Numbered from the stretch's first letter, positions 26,701-35,050 are shown. The stretch: 38,935 nt of DNA from an uncultured Lachnospiraceae bacterium (GCA_910576895.1 CAJTJZ010000029.1:1-38935), one strand, 5' to 3'. Notes: generated from the letters alone by a model not told the origin. A program made the numbers and translations.

Positions 26701-27288
26701 GCAATTGAAGATTTTCGGCAGCTTTCCAAGCGATATGATTTATTTCATGGGCAGTATGAAGATGTGATAGCGGCAGAACAAGTATTGCTTAAAATTATTG
26801 ATGATTTAGATAAACAGATGCGAGAGCAATTTAAGGAGAAATTTTTTGAAATCCAACAGGAATTTCAACGGGTATTTCAGGAATTATTTGGCGGTGGACA
26901 AGGAACATTGGAATTAACGGAGGAAGAAGATGTTTTGCAGGCAGGAATCCGTATTAATGCACAGCCGCCGGGAAAAAGACTGCAAAATATGATGCAGCTT
27001 TCTGGTGGTGAAAAGTCTTTAACTGCAATTGCACTTTTATTTGCAATTCAAAATTTAAAGCCATCTCCATTTTGTCTTTTAGATGAAATTGAGGCAGCAT
27101 TAGATGATGCAAATGTAAAAAGATTTGCAAAATATTTACATAATCTTACAGGAGATACTCAGTTTTTAGTAATTACACATAGAAAAGGAACGATGGCGGC
27201 AGCAGATGCTTTATATGGAATTACAATGCAGGAAAAGGGAATTTCAACGCTTGTATCTGTAAGTTTAATTGAAGAAGATTTATCATAA
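23740..27288 (+). CDS. smc: Chromosome segregation ATPase SMC
   Basis: A 1182-residue condensin ATPase, full length for the family. Walker A GPNGSGKSN is at 31-39. Two long Glu/Lys/Gln-rich coiled coils flank a hinge at roughly 495-650 containing GVLGVVSDVIRV and GGAMSGGAFR. The ABC signature LSGGEKSLTAIALLF and Walker B CLLDEIEAALDDA are at the C-terminus. With ScpA and ScpB, not in this window, it organises and resolves sister chromosomes. It starts three bases after rnc, with its ribosome binding site inside the end of rnc. Confidence 0.97.
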   Translation: MYLKSIEIQGFKSFADRVLLEFHSGITGIVGPNGSGKSNVADAVRWVLGEQSAKQLRGTKMEDIIFAGTQLRKKLGFAYVAITFDNDDHKLLTPYDEVKVARRVYRSGESEYLLNGSICRLKDVQELFLDTGIGKEGYSIIGQGQIEKILSGRPEERRELFDEAAGIAKFKRRKQDAIRNLEEERKNLVRIKDIISELEIQIGPLKQQAEKAQKFLAYREELKEQEMKQALLESEQVQGSIKELEEKLFIAKESYQKIEESFEKEKKVYEELEEKEQKQKLAWSLYQQELSQAKVDREKHEGNCKVYEEKLSALEQRKQQNESRKEEFSLKEKERKLEEEKHYLLIEKLQNDNKQSLEKEQEIEKDYINLKEEIEERQKKVKEKTDLIYENKEESLSLKANLERYQIMLDQNALKKADYKKQLLIKKSNEEAVEIELAKKEELLQEFTEKIDSYQKKKMLRTEEHNKLVIKLQDLSKCLEEKQIAFHRENSRLESLRNITERYEGFGNSIKRVMEQGNAGVLGVVSDVIRVKKQYELAMEAALGGSIQNIVTNTEETAKKMIAFLKENKYGRATFLPLTGIFVKAAKNQEVLKEQGVIGYGNTLVSVSEEFEKLADFLLGRTLIVDTIDHAISIARKYKQSIRIVTLDGEVINLGGAMSGGAFRHAGNLLGRRREMDDLEKKSKKILEEIKEIQEKITKLQNTDKKDSDEFEVIDQKLQELSLQENTAKLQKEQLLKQKKELTNLFQGTKEQEQELIVQSKGLKTAIENLRQEMAESEQKELLTKQEIEKEEEKIAEKTKLLQKISSKAENIRMENASVVQKINFEKEHLERLQKEKELQEMEQKRIFNEIELFFAQEKEIKEKIKQEIELAKGQQQEIAEKEKESDMLLKKQQETTQKLKALINRREDMQKQMSGLDKECYRLNTQKETKEAKLESLSEYMWKEYQVTLLQILEITKRPEESLTELRNKVQELKEKKKALGDVNVNAIEDFRQLSKRYDLFHGQYEDVIAAEQVLLKIIDDLDKQMREQFKEKFFEIQQEFQRVFQELFGGGQGTLELTEEEDVLQAGIRINAQPPGKRLQNMMQLSGGEKSLTAIALLFAIQNLKPSPFCLLDEIEAALDDANVKRFAKYLHNLTGDTQFLVITHRKGTMAAADALYGITMQEKGISTLVSVSLIEEDLS

Positions 27289-27326
27289 AATAATGCAGGG
27301 GATACAAAAAGAAAGGAAAGAAGTTT

Positions 27327-28547
27327 ATGGCAGGTGGATTTTTTGGAAGGCTGTTTGGAAAAAAAGAAGAACAGGAAAATGAAAAAGAGGAAGAAGAAAT
27401 TGTTATTCAAAGAGCAGAGATAGAACAAAAAGAAGAAATAGAAAATGAAATGCTGTTTTCTTCTCAAAAAATGGAAGGAAATTCGGAATATAATAATATA
27501 GAATATAAGGAAGAAAATCAAGAAGAAGTTCTAGCAGAAAAGACGGATATATTGGAACAGGAAGAAGAAATAGATAGTCAGAAAGAAGTTGTAGAAGAAA
27601 AAAAAGAGAAAAAGGGATTTTTCAGTCGTCTTGTTTCTGGCTTGACAAAAACAAGAAATAGTATTCTTTCAGGAATTAATGATGTTTTTCGAGGATTTTC
27701 CAGTATAGATGATGAGTTTTATGAGGAATTGGAAGAAATTCTTGTTATGGCAGATATTGGAATTGTCACAGTAGGGAAAATTTTAGATGATTTAAAAAAG
27801 AAAGTAAAAGAGCAAAAGATAAAAGAACCAGAAAAATGTAGACAGCTTTTAATTGATAGTATTCGAGAGCAAATGGAAGTAAATGGAAGTGCCTATGAAT
27901 TTGAGGATAAAAAATCTGTAGTGCTTTTTATTGGTGTTAATGGAGTAGGAAAGACAACATCAGTAGGAAAGCTGGCAGGGCAGTTAAAGGCAAGGAATAA
28001 GCGTGTCTTAATGGCAGCAGCAGATACTTTTCGTGCAGCAGCAATTGAACAGCTTACGGAATGGTCAAATCGTGCAGGTGTAGAGATTATTGCACAAAAA
28101 GAGGGCTCTGATCCAGCGGCTGTTGTATTTGATGCTTTAACAGCAGCAAAGGCAAGAAATACGGATGTACTTCTTTGTGATACAGCGGGAAGGCTTCATA
28201 ATAAAAAGAATTTAATGGAAGAACTTCGCAAAATTGATCGCGTTATTACAAGAGAATATCCAGATGCTTATAGAGAAACGCTTGTAGTATTAGATGGAAC
28301 AACAGGGCAAAATGCACTTGTTCAAGCAAAAGAGTTTAGTGAGGTAGCAAATATTACAGGAATTATTTTAACAAAGATGGATGGTACAGCAAAGGGCGGC
28401 ATTGCAATTGCTATTCAATCAGAGCTTGGGATTCCGGTAAAGTATATTGGGATTGGGGAAGGAATTGATGATTTACAAAAGTTTCATGCAGATGATTTTG
28501 TAAATGCTTTATTTATAGAAGATTCTGAGGAAAAGAATAAAGGATAG
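27327..28547 (+). CDS. ftsY: Signal recognition particle receptor FtsY
   Basis: A 406-residue SRP GTPase that docks ribosome-SRP complexes at the membrane for Sec insertion. After a short MAGGFFGRLFG start that can act as a membrane-contact helix comes an acidic region to about residue 95. The NG domain follows: G1 GVNGVGKTT (203-211), DTFRAAAIEQL, DTAGRLHNKKNL and TKMDGTAKGG. An AAAGGAAAG ribosome binding site precedes the ATG. It follows smc as in many Firmicutes, but the usual ylxM-ffh pair is not next. Confidence 0.96.
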   Translation: MAGGFFGRLFGKKEEQENEKEEEEIVIQRAEIEQKEEIENEMLFSSQKMEGNSEYNNIEYKEENQEEVLAEKTDILEQEEEIDSQKEVVEEKKEKKGFFSRLVSGLTKTRNSILSGINDVFRGFSSIDDEFYEELEEILVMADIGIVTVGKILDDLKKKVKEQKIKEPEKCRQLLIDSIREQMEVNGSAYEFEDKKSVVLFIGVNGVGKTTSVGKLAGQLKARNKRVLMAAADTFRAAAIEQLTEWSNRAGVEIIAQKEGSDPAAVVFDALTAAKARNTDVLLCDTAGRLHNKKNLMEELRKIDRVITREYPDAYRETLVVLDGTTGQNALVQAKEFSEVANITGIILTKMDGTAKGGIAIAIQSELGIPVKYIGIGEGIDDLQKFHADDFVNALFIEDSEEKNKG

Positions 28548-28563
28548 ATAAGGAGATAAAATT

Positions 28564-29781
28564 ATGTTGACATTGGATAAGTTTGAAGAAGCGACAGAAG
28601 TTGTAAAAAGTGTAATTAATCGTACAGAGCTTATGTATAGTGAGTATTTTTCACAGCAAAGTGGAAATAAAGTTTATTTAAAACCAGAAAATATGCAATA
28701 TACAGGAGCTTATAAAGTAAGGGGAGCTTATTATAAAATTAGTACACTATCAGAAGAAGAACGAAAGAAGGGTTTAATTACGGCATCGGCTGGAAACCAT
28801 GCACAGGGAGTTGCTTATGCAGCAAAACTATATGGAGTAAAAGCTGTGATTGTAATGCCTACAACAACGCCATTAATTAAAATTAACCGTACAAAAGCAT
28901 ATAATGCGGAAGTAGTGCTTTATGGTAATGTTTATGATGAAGCTTGCGAATATGCATTAAAACTTGCAGAGGAAAAAGGGTATACCTTTATTCACCCATT
29001 TGATGATGAAACGGTTGCAACAGGACAGGGAACAATTGCTATGGAAATCTTTAAAGACCTGCCTACCGTGGATGTAATTCTTGTGCCAATTGGCGGTGGC
29101 GGTCTTGCAACAGGAGTTTCTACTTTAGCAAAGCTACTTAATCCCAATATTACTGTTATTGGTGTAGAACCTGCTGGAGCGAATTGTATGCAAAAATCAT
29201 TAAAAGCTGGAAAAGTAGTTTCTTTGCCAAATGTAGATACAATTGCAGATGGAACGGCTGTAAAAACACCGGGAACAAAGATTTTTCCATATCTTCAAAA
29301 AAATTTAGATGATATTATTACAATGAAAGATGAAGAATTAATTGTGGCATTTCTTGATATGATTGAAAATCATAAAATGGTTGTGGAAAATTCGGGGCTT
29401 TTGGCAGCAGCAGCAACAAAACATTTAAAATGTAAAAATAAACGAGTGGTTGCCGTTTTAAGCGGTGGTAATATGGATGTAATTACAGTAGCTTCTGTGG
29501 TGCAGCATGGTCTGATTCAAAGAGGACGTGTCTTTACGGTTTCTATTTTGCTTCCTGATCGTCCGGGCGAGCTTTTAAATGTAGCAAAGATTATTGCTGA
29601 AAATCAAGGAAATGTTATTAAACTTGATCATAACCAATTTGTAAGTATTAATCGTAATAGTGCTGTGGAACTTGTAATTACAATGGAAGCATTTGGAATG
29701 GAACATAAAGAGCAGATTGTAAGAGCTTTAATTAAAGGTGGATATAATCCAAAGTTAAAACAGCCGACAAGTATCTATTAA
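28564..29781 (+). CDS. Threonine ammonia-lyase with C-terminal ACT domain
   Basis: A 405-residue PLP enzyme of the TdcB/short IlvA type that deaminates threonine to 2-oxobutyrate. The PLP lysine is K51 in TGAYKVRGAYY. The SAGNHAQG and phosphate-binding IGGGGLATGVS motifs are present. Residues from about 328 form one ACT domain (FTVSILLPDRPGELLNVA), which in this family gives allosteric control. It could serve isoleucine synthesis or threonine catabolism; sequence alone does not decide, so no symbol is assigned. It lies 16 bases after ftsY with its own AAGGAGAT, so it is probably in the same transcript despite the unrelated role. Confidence 0.92.
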   Translation: MLTLDKFEEATEVVKSVINRTELMYSEYFSQQSGNKVYLKPENMQYTGAYKVRGAYYKISTLSEEERKKGLITASAGNHAQGVAYAAKLYGVKAVIVMPTTTPLIKINRTKAYNAEVVLYGNVYDEACEYALKLAEEKGYTFIHPFDDETVATGQGTIAMEIFKDLPTVDVILVPIGGGGLATGVSTLAKLLNPNITVIGVEPAGANCMQKSLKAGKVVSLPNVDTIADGTAVKTPGTKIFPYLQKNLDDIITMKDEELIVAFLDMIENHKMVVENSGLLAAAATKHLKCKNKRVVAVLSGGNMDVITVASVVQHGLIQRGRVFTVSILLPDRPGELLNVAKIIAENQGNVIKLDHNQFVSINRNSAVELVITMEAFGMEHKEQIVRALIKGGYNPKLKQPTSIY

Positions 29782-29805
29782 GATATTGGCAACTACTATA
29801 ATATA

Positions 29806-29840
29806 AGGAATGGCAGTTTTTGTCATTCCAATTTTTATTT
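29806..29840 (+). terminator. Terminator after the threonine ammonia-lyase gene
   Basis: The arms GGAATGGCA (29807-29815) and TGTCATTCC (29821-29829) form a 9-bp stem, with one G-U pair and a 5-base loop. A T-rich tract follows. Confidence 0.85.
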
Positions 29841-29863
29841 TTATATAGATAGGATTTCGTTTA

Positions 29864-29892
29864 TTGACATTTACTTTTTTCTATGTTATATT
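29864..29892 (+). promoter_or_regulatory. Distal recA promoter P1
   Basis: A perfect TTGACA (29864-29869), 17-bp spacer and TATATT (29887-29892). It would give a recA leader of about 220 bases containing the second promoter. Confidence 0.65.
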
Positions 29893-29952
29893 AAAAATAT
29901 CGTAAACAAAGATTTCATTATAACTATCTATATTCTTAAACTTCATAATAAT

Positions 29953-29966
29953 CGAAAAAATGTTCG
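29953..29966 (+). promoter_or_regulatory. Degenerate LexA-box-like site
   Basis: CGAAAAAATGTTCG matches 12 of 14 positions of the Bacillus-type SOS box CGAACATATGTTCG. One half-site is intact and the other has one change. It lies downstream of P1 and upstream of P2, so a bound LexA could act on both. Confidence 0.4.
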
Positions 29967-29995
29967 GAAAATTTTCAGAAAAAGCGTTTTTTATA

Positions 29996-30024
29996 TTGAC
30001 AAAAGAAAAGAAATGTTGTAATAT
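29996..30024 (+). promoter_or_regulatory. Proximal recA promoter P2
   Basis: A perfect TTGACA (29996-30001), 17-bp spacer and TAATAT (30019-30024). Transcription would begin near 30031, directly before the LexA box. Confidence 0.75.
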
Positions 30025-30036
30025 TATCTTTGAAAA

Positions 30037-30048
30037 GAACATTTGTTC
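30037..30048 (+). promoter_or_regulatory. LexA (SOS) box of recA
   Basis: GAACATTTGTTC is an exact match to the Gram-positive LexA core GAAC-N4-GTTC and sits at about +7 to +18 of P2. That position is suitable for repression by LexA. The rest of the 338-base recA upstream region contains no gene. Confidence 0.8.
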
Positions 30049-30119
30049 TAAAATAGAGCGATAAAGAAAGAAAAATAATCATAGGTTTCGCAATTAGAAA
30101 GCGAAGAAAGGAAGGACTT

Positions 30120-31184
30120 ATGGCAAAAGAAGGAAAAGAAGACAAATTAAAAGCATTAGAATCAGCATTAGCACAAATTGAAAAACAATTTGGAAAAGGT
30201 TCTGTGATGAAGCTTGGAGATACAAGTGCTCATATGAGTATTGAAACAATTCCAACAGGATCGATTAGTTTAGATATTGCATTAGGAATTGGCGGTGTAC
30301 CAAAAGGCAGGATTGTAGAAATTTATGGCCCTGAGTCAAGTGGTAAAACAACAGTTGCTTTGCATATGGTTTCGGAAGTGCAAAAGCGTGGCGGTATTGC
30401 TGGATTTATTGATGCAGAACATGCTCTTGATCCTATTTATGCAAAAAATATTGGTGTAGATATTGATAATTTATATATTTCACAGCCTGATGATGGAGAG
30501 CAAGCACTTGAAATTGCAGAAACTATGGTAAGAAGTGGAGCGATTGATATTGTCATTGTGGACTCTGTGGCTGCACTTGTTCCAAAAGCAGAAATTGATG
30601 GTGATATGGGAGATAGTCATGTTGGATTACAAGCACGCCTTATGTCACAGGCACTTCGTAAATTGACATCTGTAATTAGCAAGACAAATTGTATTGTTAT
30701 TTTTATTAATCAACTTCGTGAAAAAGTTGGTGTTATGTTTGGAAATCCAGAAACTACAACAGGTGGACGTGCCCTAAAGTTTTATTCCTCTGTTCGCTTA
30801 GATGTTCGCCGTGTGCAATCACTAAAGCAAGGAGATGAAATTGTTGGAAATCATACAAGAATTAAAGTAGTAAAAAATAAAGTTGCTCCTCCATTTAGAG
30901 AAGCGGAATTTGATATTATGTTTGGACAGGGAATTTCCAGAGAGGGCGATATTTTAGATATTGCTGCCAATGAGGGAATTATAGTAAAAAGTGGTGCATG
31001 GTATGCTTATAAAAGTGATAAAATTGGTCAGGGACGTGAAAATGCAAAGCAGTATTTAAGAGAGCATCCAGATATCTTTAATGAAGTAGATTATCTTGTT
31101 AGAGAACGGTTTGGACTTTTGCAGGAAGGACAAGAGATTCCAGAACAGATAGCATCATCAGAAAAAGAAGAAAGTGAAGAATAA
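30120..31184 (+). CDS. recA: Recombinase RecA
   Basis: A 354-residue ATPase that forms filaments on single-stranded DNA for recombination and for LexA cleavage in the SOS response. Walker A GPESSGKTT is at 70-78, Walker B is IDIVIVDSVAAL, and loops L1/L2 contain SHVGLQARLMSQ and GNPETTTGGRALKFYSSVR. A Glu-rich C-terminal tail ends the protein. AAGGAAGGA precedes the ATG, and a small hairpin TTCGC/GCGAA (30087-30105) lies just upstream. It is followed by its modulator recX after 27 bases. Confidence 0.98.
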   Translation: MAKEGKEDKLKALESALAQIEKQFGKGSVMKLGDTSAHMSIETIPTGSISLDIALGIGGVPKGRIVEIYGPESSGKTTVALHMVSEVQKRGGIAGFIDAEHALDPIYAKNIGVDIDNLYISQPDDGEQALEIAETMVRSGAIDIVIVDSVAALVPKAEIDGDMGDSHVGLQARLMSQALRKLTSVISKTNCIVIFINQLREKVGVMFGNPETTTGGRALKFYSSVRLDVRRVQSLKQGDEIVGNHTRIKVVKNKVAPPFREAEFDIMFGQGISREGDILDIAANEGIIVKSGAWYAYKSDKIGQGRENAKQYLREHPDIFNEVDYLVRERFGLLQEGQEIPEQIASSEKEESEE

Positions 31185-31211
31185 AAAAAATAGGCAGTAG
31201 GGAAAAATGTT

Positions 31212-31835
31212 ATGGTGATAACAGAACTAGTTTCTATAGATAAGCGAATAAAAGTTAGTATTGATTATAACTTTGCTTTTTGGATTTACAAACGAGATTT
31301 TAAACGATATGCATATTTAGAAAATATTCAGTTAGGGCAGGAAATAGAGGAAGAATTATTACAAAATATTTATAAAAAGATAATACTTCCCTATGCAAAA
31401 GAAGCAGCATTAGCTCTTTTAGAGCGTAAAGATCGTTCTGAACTGGAAATTCGGAAAAAATTAGAAGAAAAAGAGTTTCCAGAAACGATCTTTGATGAAG
31501 TGATAGCCTATCTTTATGAATATCATTATTTAGATGAACAAAGACTTGTTCGTTCTTATCTTGCAGGAAATGCAAAAAATAAAAGTAAACGGATGATTCT
31601 ATTAAAATTGAAGGAAAAAGGAATTTCGCAAAAAATTATAGAAAGTGTTATGGAACATGAAGAATATCAAGGGAATACTGCAGCTTTTTGTGCTTTAGAA
31701 AAAAAAGTAAAAGGAAAGGAGATAGAGTCGTTATCTTGGAATGAAAAACAGAAAATAAATGCATCTTTATATCGAAAAGGATTTACAGTAGATGAGATTC
31801 AGAATGCATGGGAATTATTGAAAGAAAGTATATAG
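31212..31835 (+). CDS. recX: RecA regulator RecX
   Basis: A 207-residue, largely helical protein with the tandem three-helix repeats of RecX. The typical first repeat reads LLERKDRSELEIRKKLEEK, followed by VIAYLYEYHYLDEQRLVRSYL and a third repeat ending KGFTVDEIQNAWELL. RecX proteins bind RecA filaments and limit, or in Bacillus adjust, their growth. The N-terminal 60 residues (beta-rich in related proteins) are less conserved. The ribosome binding site AGGGA is widely spaced, so translation may be weak or coupled to recA. Confidence 0.9.
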   Translation: MVITELVSIDKRIKVSIDYNFAFWIYKRDFKRYAYLENIQLGQEIEEELLQNIYKKIILPYAKEAALALLERKDRSELEIRKKLEEKEFPETIFDEVIAYLYEYHYLDEQRLVRSYLAGNAKNKSKRMILLKLKEKGISQKIIESVMEHEEYQGNTAAFCALEKKVKGKEIESLSWNEKQKINASLYRKGFTVDEIQNAWELLKESI

Positions 31836-31888
31836 TAGCAGAATGATTACTGGATTGTCATTTGTTATTGAAAACATACCTCCAAGTC

Positions 31889-31917
31889 TTGACATGGATT
31901 TAAAAAAAGTATAAAAT
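31889..31917 (+). promoter_or_regulatory. Promoter of rny
   Basis: A perfect TTGACA (31889-31894), 17-bp spacer and TAAAAT (31912-31917). No terminator is evident after recX, so read-through may add to this. Confidence 0.75.
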
Positions 31918-31924
31918 TAAAACG

Positions 31925-31940
31925 TTGTATGTCTGTACAA
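31925..31940 (+). promoter_or_regulatory. Inverted repeat at the rny transcription start
   Basis: TTGTA-N6-TACAA spans about +1 to +17 of the predicted rny transcript. It could be an operator or a 5' hairpin that protects the mRNA. Confidence 0.35.
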
Positions 31941-31966
31941 TGAAAATTTAATAAGGAGGTGTGCCT

Positions 31967-33532
31967 GTGCCAGTAATACTTAAGGTAGTTCTGATTATTG
32001 TAATGATTGTAGTTATTATTGCTATCACTGCTGCAATTGCTTGGAACTTAGCAATTTCTTCAAGAATTAGGAATTATGAAGCGAAAGTAGGAAGTGCTGA
32101 GGAAAGAGCAAGAGAAATTATAGATCAGGCATTAAAAACTGCCGAAACCAAGAAAAAAGAAGCCCTTCTTGAAGCAAAAGAGGAGTCTATTAAGACGAAA
32201 AATGAGCTGGAAAAAGAAGCTAGGGAACGGCGGTTAGAAGTTCAGAAGTACGAAAAAAGGGTACTGTCAAAGGAAGAAACATTAGACCGAAAGACAGAAA
32301 CACTGGAAAAAAGGGAAGCAAAGCTTGCAACAAAAGAAGCAGAGCTTGACAAGCTTCGTGAAGAAATCGGTTCTGTTCACCAAAAAGAGATGGCAGAACT
32401 TGAAAGAATTTCAGGATTGACCTCCGAACAAGCGAAAGATTATCTTTTAAAAACTGTGGAAGATGAAGTAAAACATGAGACTGCAAAGTTAATCAAGGAA
32501 TATGAAAACAGAGCAAAGGAGGAAGCAGATAAGAAAGCCAGAGAATACATAGTTACAGCAATTCAAAGATGTGCTGCTGACCATGTAGCAGAGGCTACGA
32601 TTTCTGTTGTACAACTTCCAAATGATGAGATGAAAGGCAGAATTATTGGTAGAGAGGGAAGAAATATTCGCACCCTAGAAACATTAACAGGTGTTGATTT
32701 AATTATTGATGATACACCAGAGGCTGTCATTTTATCAGGTTTTGATGCTATCCGTAGAGAAGTAGCAAGGATTGCATTAGAGAAGTTGATTGTAGATGGA
32801 CGTATTCACCCAGCAAGAATTGAGGAGATGGTGGAGAAAGCACAAAAAGAAGTAGAGCTAATGATTCGTGAAGAAGGAGAATCGGCTGCATTAGAAGTTG
32901 GAGTGCATGGTATTCATCCAGAACTTCTTCGATTATTAGGACGTATGAAGTTTCGTACCAGCTATGGGCAAAATGCGTTAAAGCATTCCATTGAAGTGGC
33001 CTATTTATCAGGTTTACTTGCTGGAGAAATTGGTGTAGATATTCGTCAGGCAAAAAGAGCTGGTTTATTACACGATATCGGTAAATCAATTGATCGTGAT
33101 ATGGAAGGTTCTCATATTCAAATTGGCGTAGAATTATGTCGAAAATATAAGGAATCTTCATTGATTATCAATGCAGTAGAAGCACATCATGGGGATGTAG
33201 AGCCAGAATCACTGATTGCTTGTATTGTACAAGCTGCGGATGCAATTTCCGCTGCACGTCCGGGAGCAAGACGTGAAACACTGGAAACATATACAAATAG
33301 ACTGAAACAGTTAGAAGATATTACCAATAGCTTTAAGGGAGTGGATAAATCTTATGCTATTCAAGCTGGAAGGGAAATTCGTGTTATGGTAGTGCCAGAA
33401 TATATTAATGATGATGATATGGTACTTCTTGCAAGGGATATTTCCAAACAGATTGAATCAAATCTGGAATACCCGGGTCAGATTAAAGTAAATGTAATTC
33501 GTGAATCAAGAGTAACGGATTATGCAAAATAA
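31967..33532 (+). CDS. rny: Ribonuclease Y
   Basis: A membrane-anchored endonuclease that initiates mRNA decay in Firmicutes, 521 residues. One N-terminal membrane helix (about 4-27) is followed by a long Glu/Lys-rich coiled coil to about 190. A KH domain contains MKGRIIGREGRNIRTLE. The HD domain has HSIEVAYLSG and the metal-binding LLHDIGKSID. AGGAGG (31954-31959) abuts an in-frame GTG at 31961, leaving too little room; the next GTG, 31967, is seven bases away and is taken as the start. It is a single gene with a good promoter and terminator. Confidence 0.96.
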   Translation: MPVILKVVLIIVMIVVIIAITAAIAWNLAISSRIRNYEAKVGSAEERAREIIDQALKTAETKKKEALLEAKEESIKTKNELEKEARERRLEVQKYEKRVLSKEETLDRKTETLEKREAKLATKEAELDKLREEIGSVHQKEMAELERISGLTSEQAKDYLLKTVEDEVKHETAKLIKEYENRAKEEADKKAREYIVTAIQRCAADHVAEATISVVQLPNDEMKGRIIGREGRNIRTLETLTGVDLIIDDTPEAVILSGFDAIRREVARIALEKLIVDGRIHPARIEEMVEKAQKEVELMIREEGESAALEVGVHGIHPELLRLLGRMKFRTSYGQNALKHSIEVAYLSGLLAGEIGVDIRQAKRAGLLHDIGKSIDRDMEGSHIQIGVELCRKYKESSLIINAVEAHHGDVEPESLIACIVQAADAISAARPGARRETLETYTNRLKQLEDITNSFKGVDKSYAIQAGREIRVMVVPEYINDDDMVLLARDISKQIESNLEYPGQIKVNVIRESRVTDYAK

Positions 33533-33560
33533 AATGAAGTTTGGGTAGAACGATAGATAG

Positions 33561-33607
33561 CCTATATTCCATTGGAAGTATCTTTCTAGTGGATATAGGT
33601 TTTTTTA
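33561..33607 (+). terminator. Terminator after rny
   Basis: The arms CCTATATTCCA (33561-33571) and TGGATATAGG (33590-33599) form a hairpin directly followed by seven T. The first small palindrome begins inside the end of the T-run. Confidence 0.88.
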
Positions 33608-33641
33608 TACTAGTGGTCGAAAAATTTGACCATTTAGTATA
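33606..33641. repeat. Small palindromic element, copy 1 (TATAC...GGTC/GACC...GTATA)
   Basis: A 36-bp element with left arm TATACTAGTGGTC, 9-base A/T loop and right arm GACCATTTAGTATA. It sits between the rny terminator and proC and resembles two further elements near spoIIM. It is not followed by a T-tract. Confidence 0.75.
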
Positions 33642-33685
33642 AATGTAAAATAATGATAATAAATAAGATAGGATAAGGAAAAATT

Positions 33686-34486
33686 ATGAAAGAAAAAATT
33701 GGATGGATTGGAATGGGACATATGGGCTATGCCATGCTAAAAGGTGCTCTTAGATATAAGCAGCCATCGGAATTAGCCTTTAATGATCGTTATCTTTCTC
33801 ATATGGAAGAAGTAAAGAAGGAAACAGGAGTAGAATTTTATAGAGATAAAAAAGAAATGCTTCAAAATGTAAAATATAGTATTCTTGCTATAAAACCACA
33901 ATCACTTTTAGAAGTAGCAGAGGAAATAAAGGGACTTTTTACAAAAGAGCAGATTATTATTTCTATTCTTCCGGGAGTTACAATTAAGGATTTAAAAGAA
34001 ATTTTTAAAACAGAGGCGAAAATTGTTAGAGCCATGCCAAATACACCAGCACTAATTGGAGAGGGAATGACAGGAATTTCTTTTTCCAAGGATTCTTTTA
34101 CAGAAGAAGAAAAACAAGAAATATTAAAATTTTTTAGTTCCTTTGGAAAATATGAGATTGTGGAAGAAGATTTAATGAATGCAGTTGTTTGTGCTAGTGG
34201 CAGTTCACCAGCTTATGTTTATATGTTTATTGAAGCACTTGCTGATAGTGCAGTTAAATATGGTATTCCAAGACAAAGTGCATATACATTTGCAGCACAA
34301 ACAGTTCTTGGCTCTGCAAAGATGGTTTTAGAAACGGGGCAGCATCCGGGAAAATTAAAAGATGATGTATGTTCTCCCGGAGGAACTACGATTGCTGCTG
34401 TATCTGCATTAGAAGAATATGGCTTTCGGAATGCAATTATAAAGGCAGCAGATCAATGTTATGAAAAAGTAACAAAAATAAAATAA
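33686..34486 (+). CDS. proC: Pyrroline-5-carboxylate reductase
   Basis: The last enzyme of proline synthesis, 266 residues. The N-terminal NAD(P)-binding motif is IGMGHMG (8-14). MPNTPALIGEGMTGIS and the C-terminal signature region VCSPGGTTIAAVSALEEYGFRNAI are typical. An AAGGA ribosome binding site lies upstream. It is followed 16 bases later by the Nudix gene, so the two are probably co-transcribed. No proA or proB is in the window. Confidence 0.96.
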   Translation: MKEKIGWIGMGHMGYAMLKGALRYKQPSELAFNDRYLSHMEEVKKETGVEFYRDKKEMLQNVKYSILAIKPQSLLEVAEEIKGLFTKEQIIISILPGVTIKDLKEIFKTEAKIVRAMPNTPALIGEGMTGISFSKDSFTEEEKQEILKFFSSFGKYEIVEEDLMNAVVCASGSSPAYVYMFIEALADSAVKYGIPRQSAYTFAAQTVLGSAKMVLETGQHPGKLKDDVCSPGGTTIAAVSALEEYGFRNAIIKAADQCYEKVTKIK

Positions 34487-34502
34487 GAAAAGGACAGAGA
34501 TA

Positions 34503-35048
34503 ATGATGGAATATAAAAGATTAAAACGAGAATTAGTAGCAAAAGGTTCTATTATTGATTATTATATAGATACGATGCAGATTCCAAATGGAAATACAGA
34601 ACAGTGGGATTTTATTAAACATAAAGGAGCTGCTGCTATGGTTGCCATTGATCAGGATGGAAATTTGCTTATGGTAAGACAATATCGAAATGCTTTAGAA
34701 AGAAATACTTTAGAAATTCCAGCAGGTGGCTTAAATCCGGGAGAAGATATGAAAACAGCAGCAACAAGGGAACTTGAGGAAGAAACAGGATATCGTTCCG
34801 AACATATCGAACATCTTGTAGATATTAATACAACAGTTGCTTTTTGTAATGAAAAAATTGGCATTTATTATGCAACTGATTTGATAGAATCTAAACAGCA
34901 TCTTGATGAAAATGAATTTCTTAAGGTAGAAAGACATTCCATATCAGAGCTTGAAAAAATGATTTATGCAGGTGAAATTACAGATAGTAAGACAATTGTA
35001 GCTGTATTAGCAATAAAAGATAAATTTGGAACAAATGGTATTGCCTAA
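34503..35048 (+). CDS. nudF: ADP-ribose pyrophosphatase (Nudix hydrolase, NudF-like)
   Basis: A 181-residue Nudix hydrolase likely splitting ADP-ribose to AMP and ribose-5-phosphate. The Nudix box is perfect: G75, E81, R89, E90, E93, E94 and G96. The preceding WDFIKHKGAAAMVAI and LLMVRQYRNALE segments match ADP-ribose pyrophosphatases. AAGGA lies eight bases before the first of two adjacent ATGs. The following spoIIM-type gene recalls the nudF-spoIIM neighbourhood of Bacillus subtilis. The symbol rests on this similarity and is less certain than the enzyme family. Confidence 0.88.
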   Translation: MMEYKRLKRELVAKGSIIDYYIDTMQIPNGNTEQWDFIKHKGAAAMVAIDQDGNLLMVRQYRNALERNTLEIPAGGLNPGEDMKTAATRELEEETGYRSEHIEHLVDINTTVAFCNEKIGIYYATDLIESKQHLDENEFLKVERHSISELEKMIYAGEITDSKTIVAVLAIKDKFGTNGIA

Positions 35049-35050
35049 TT

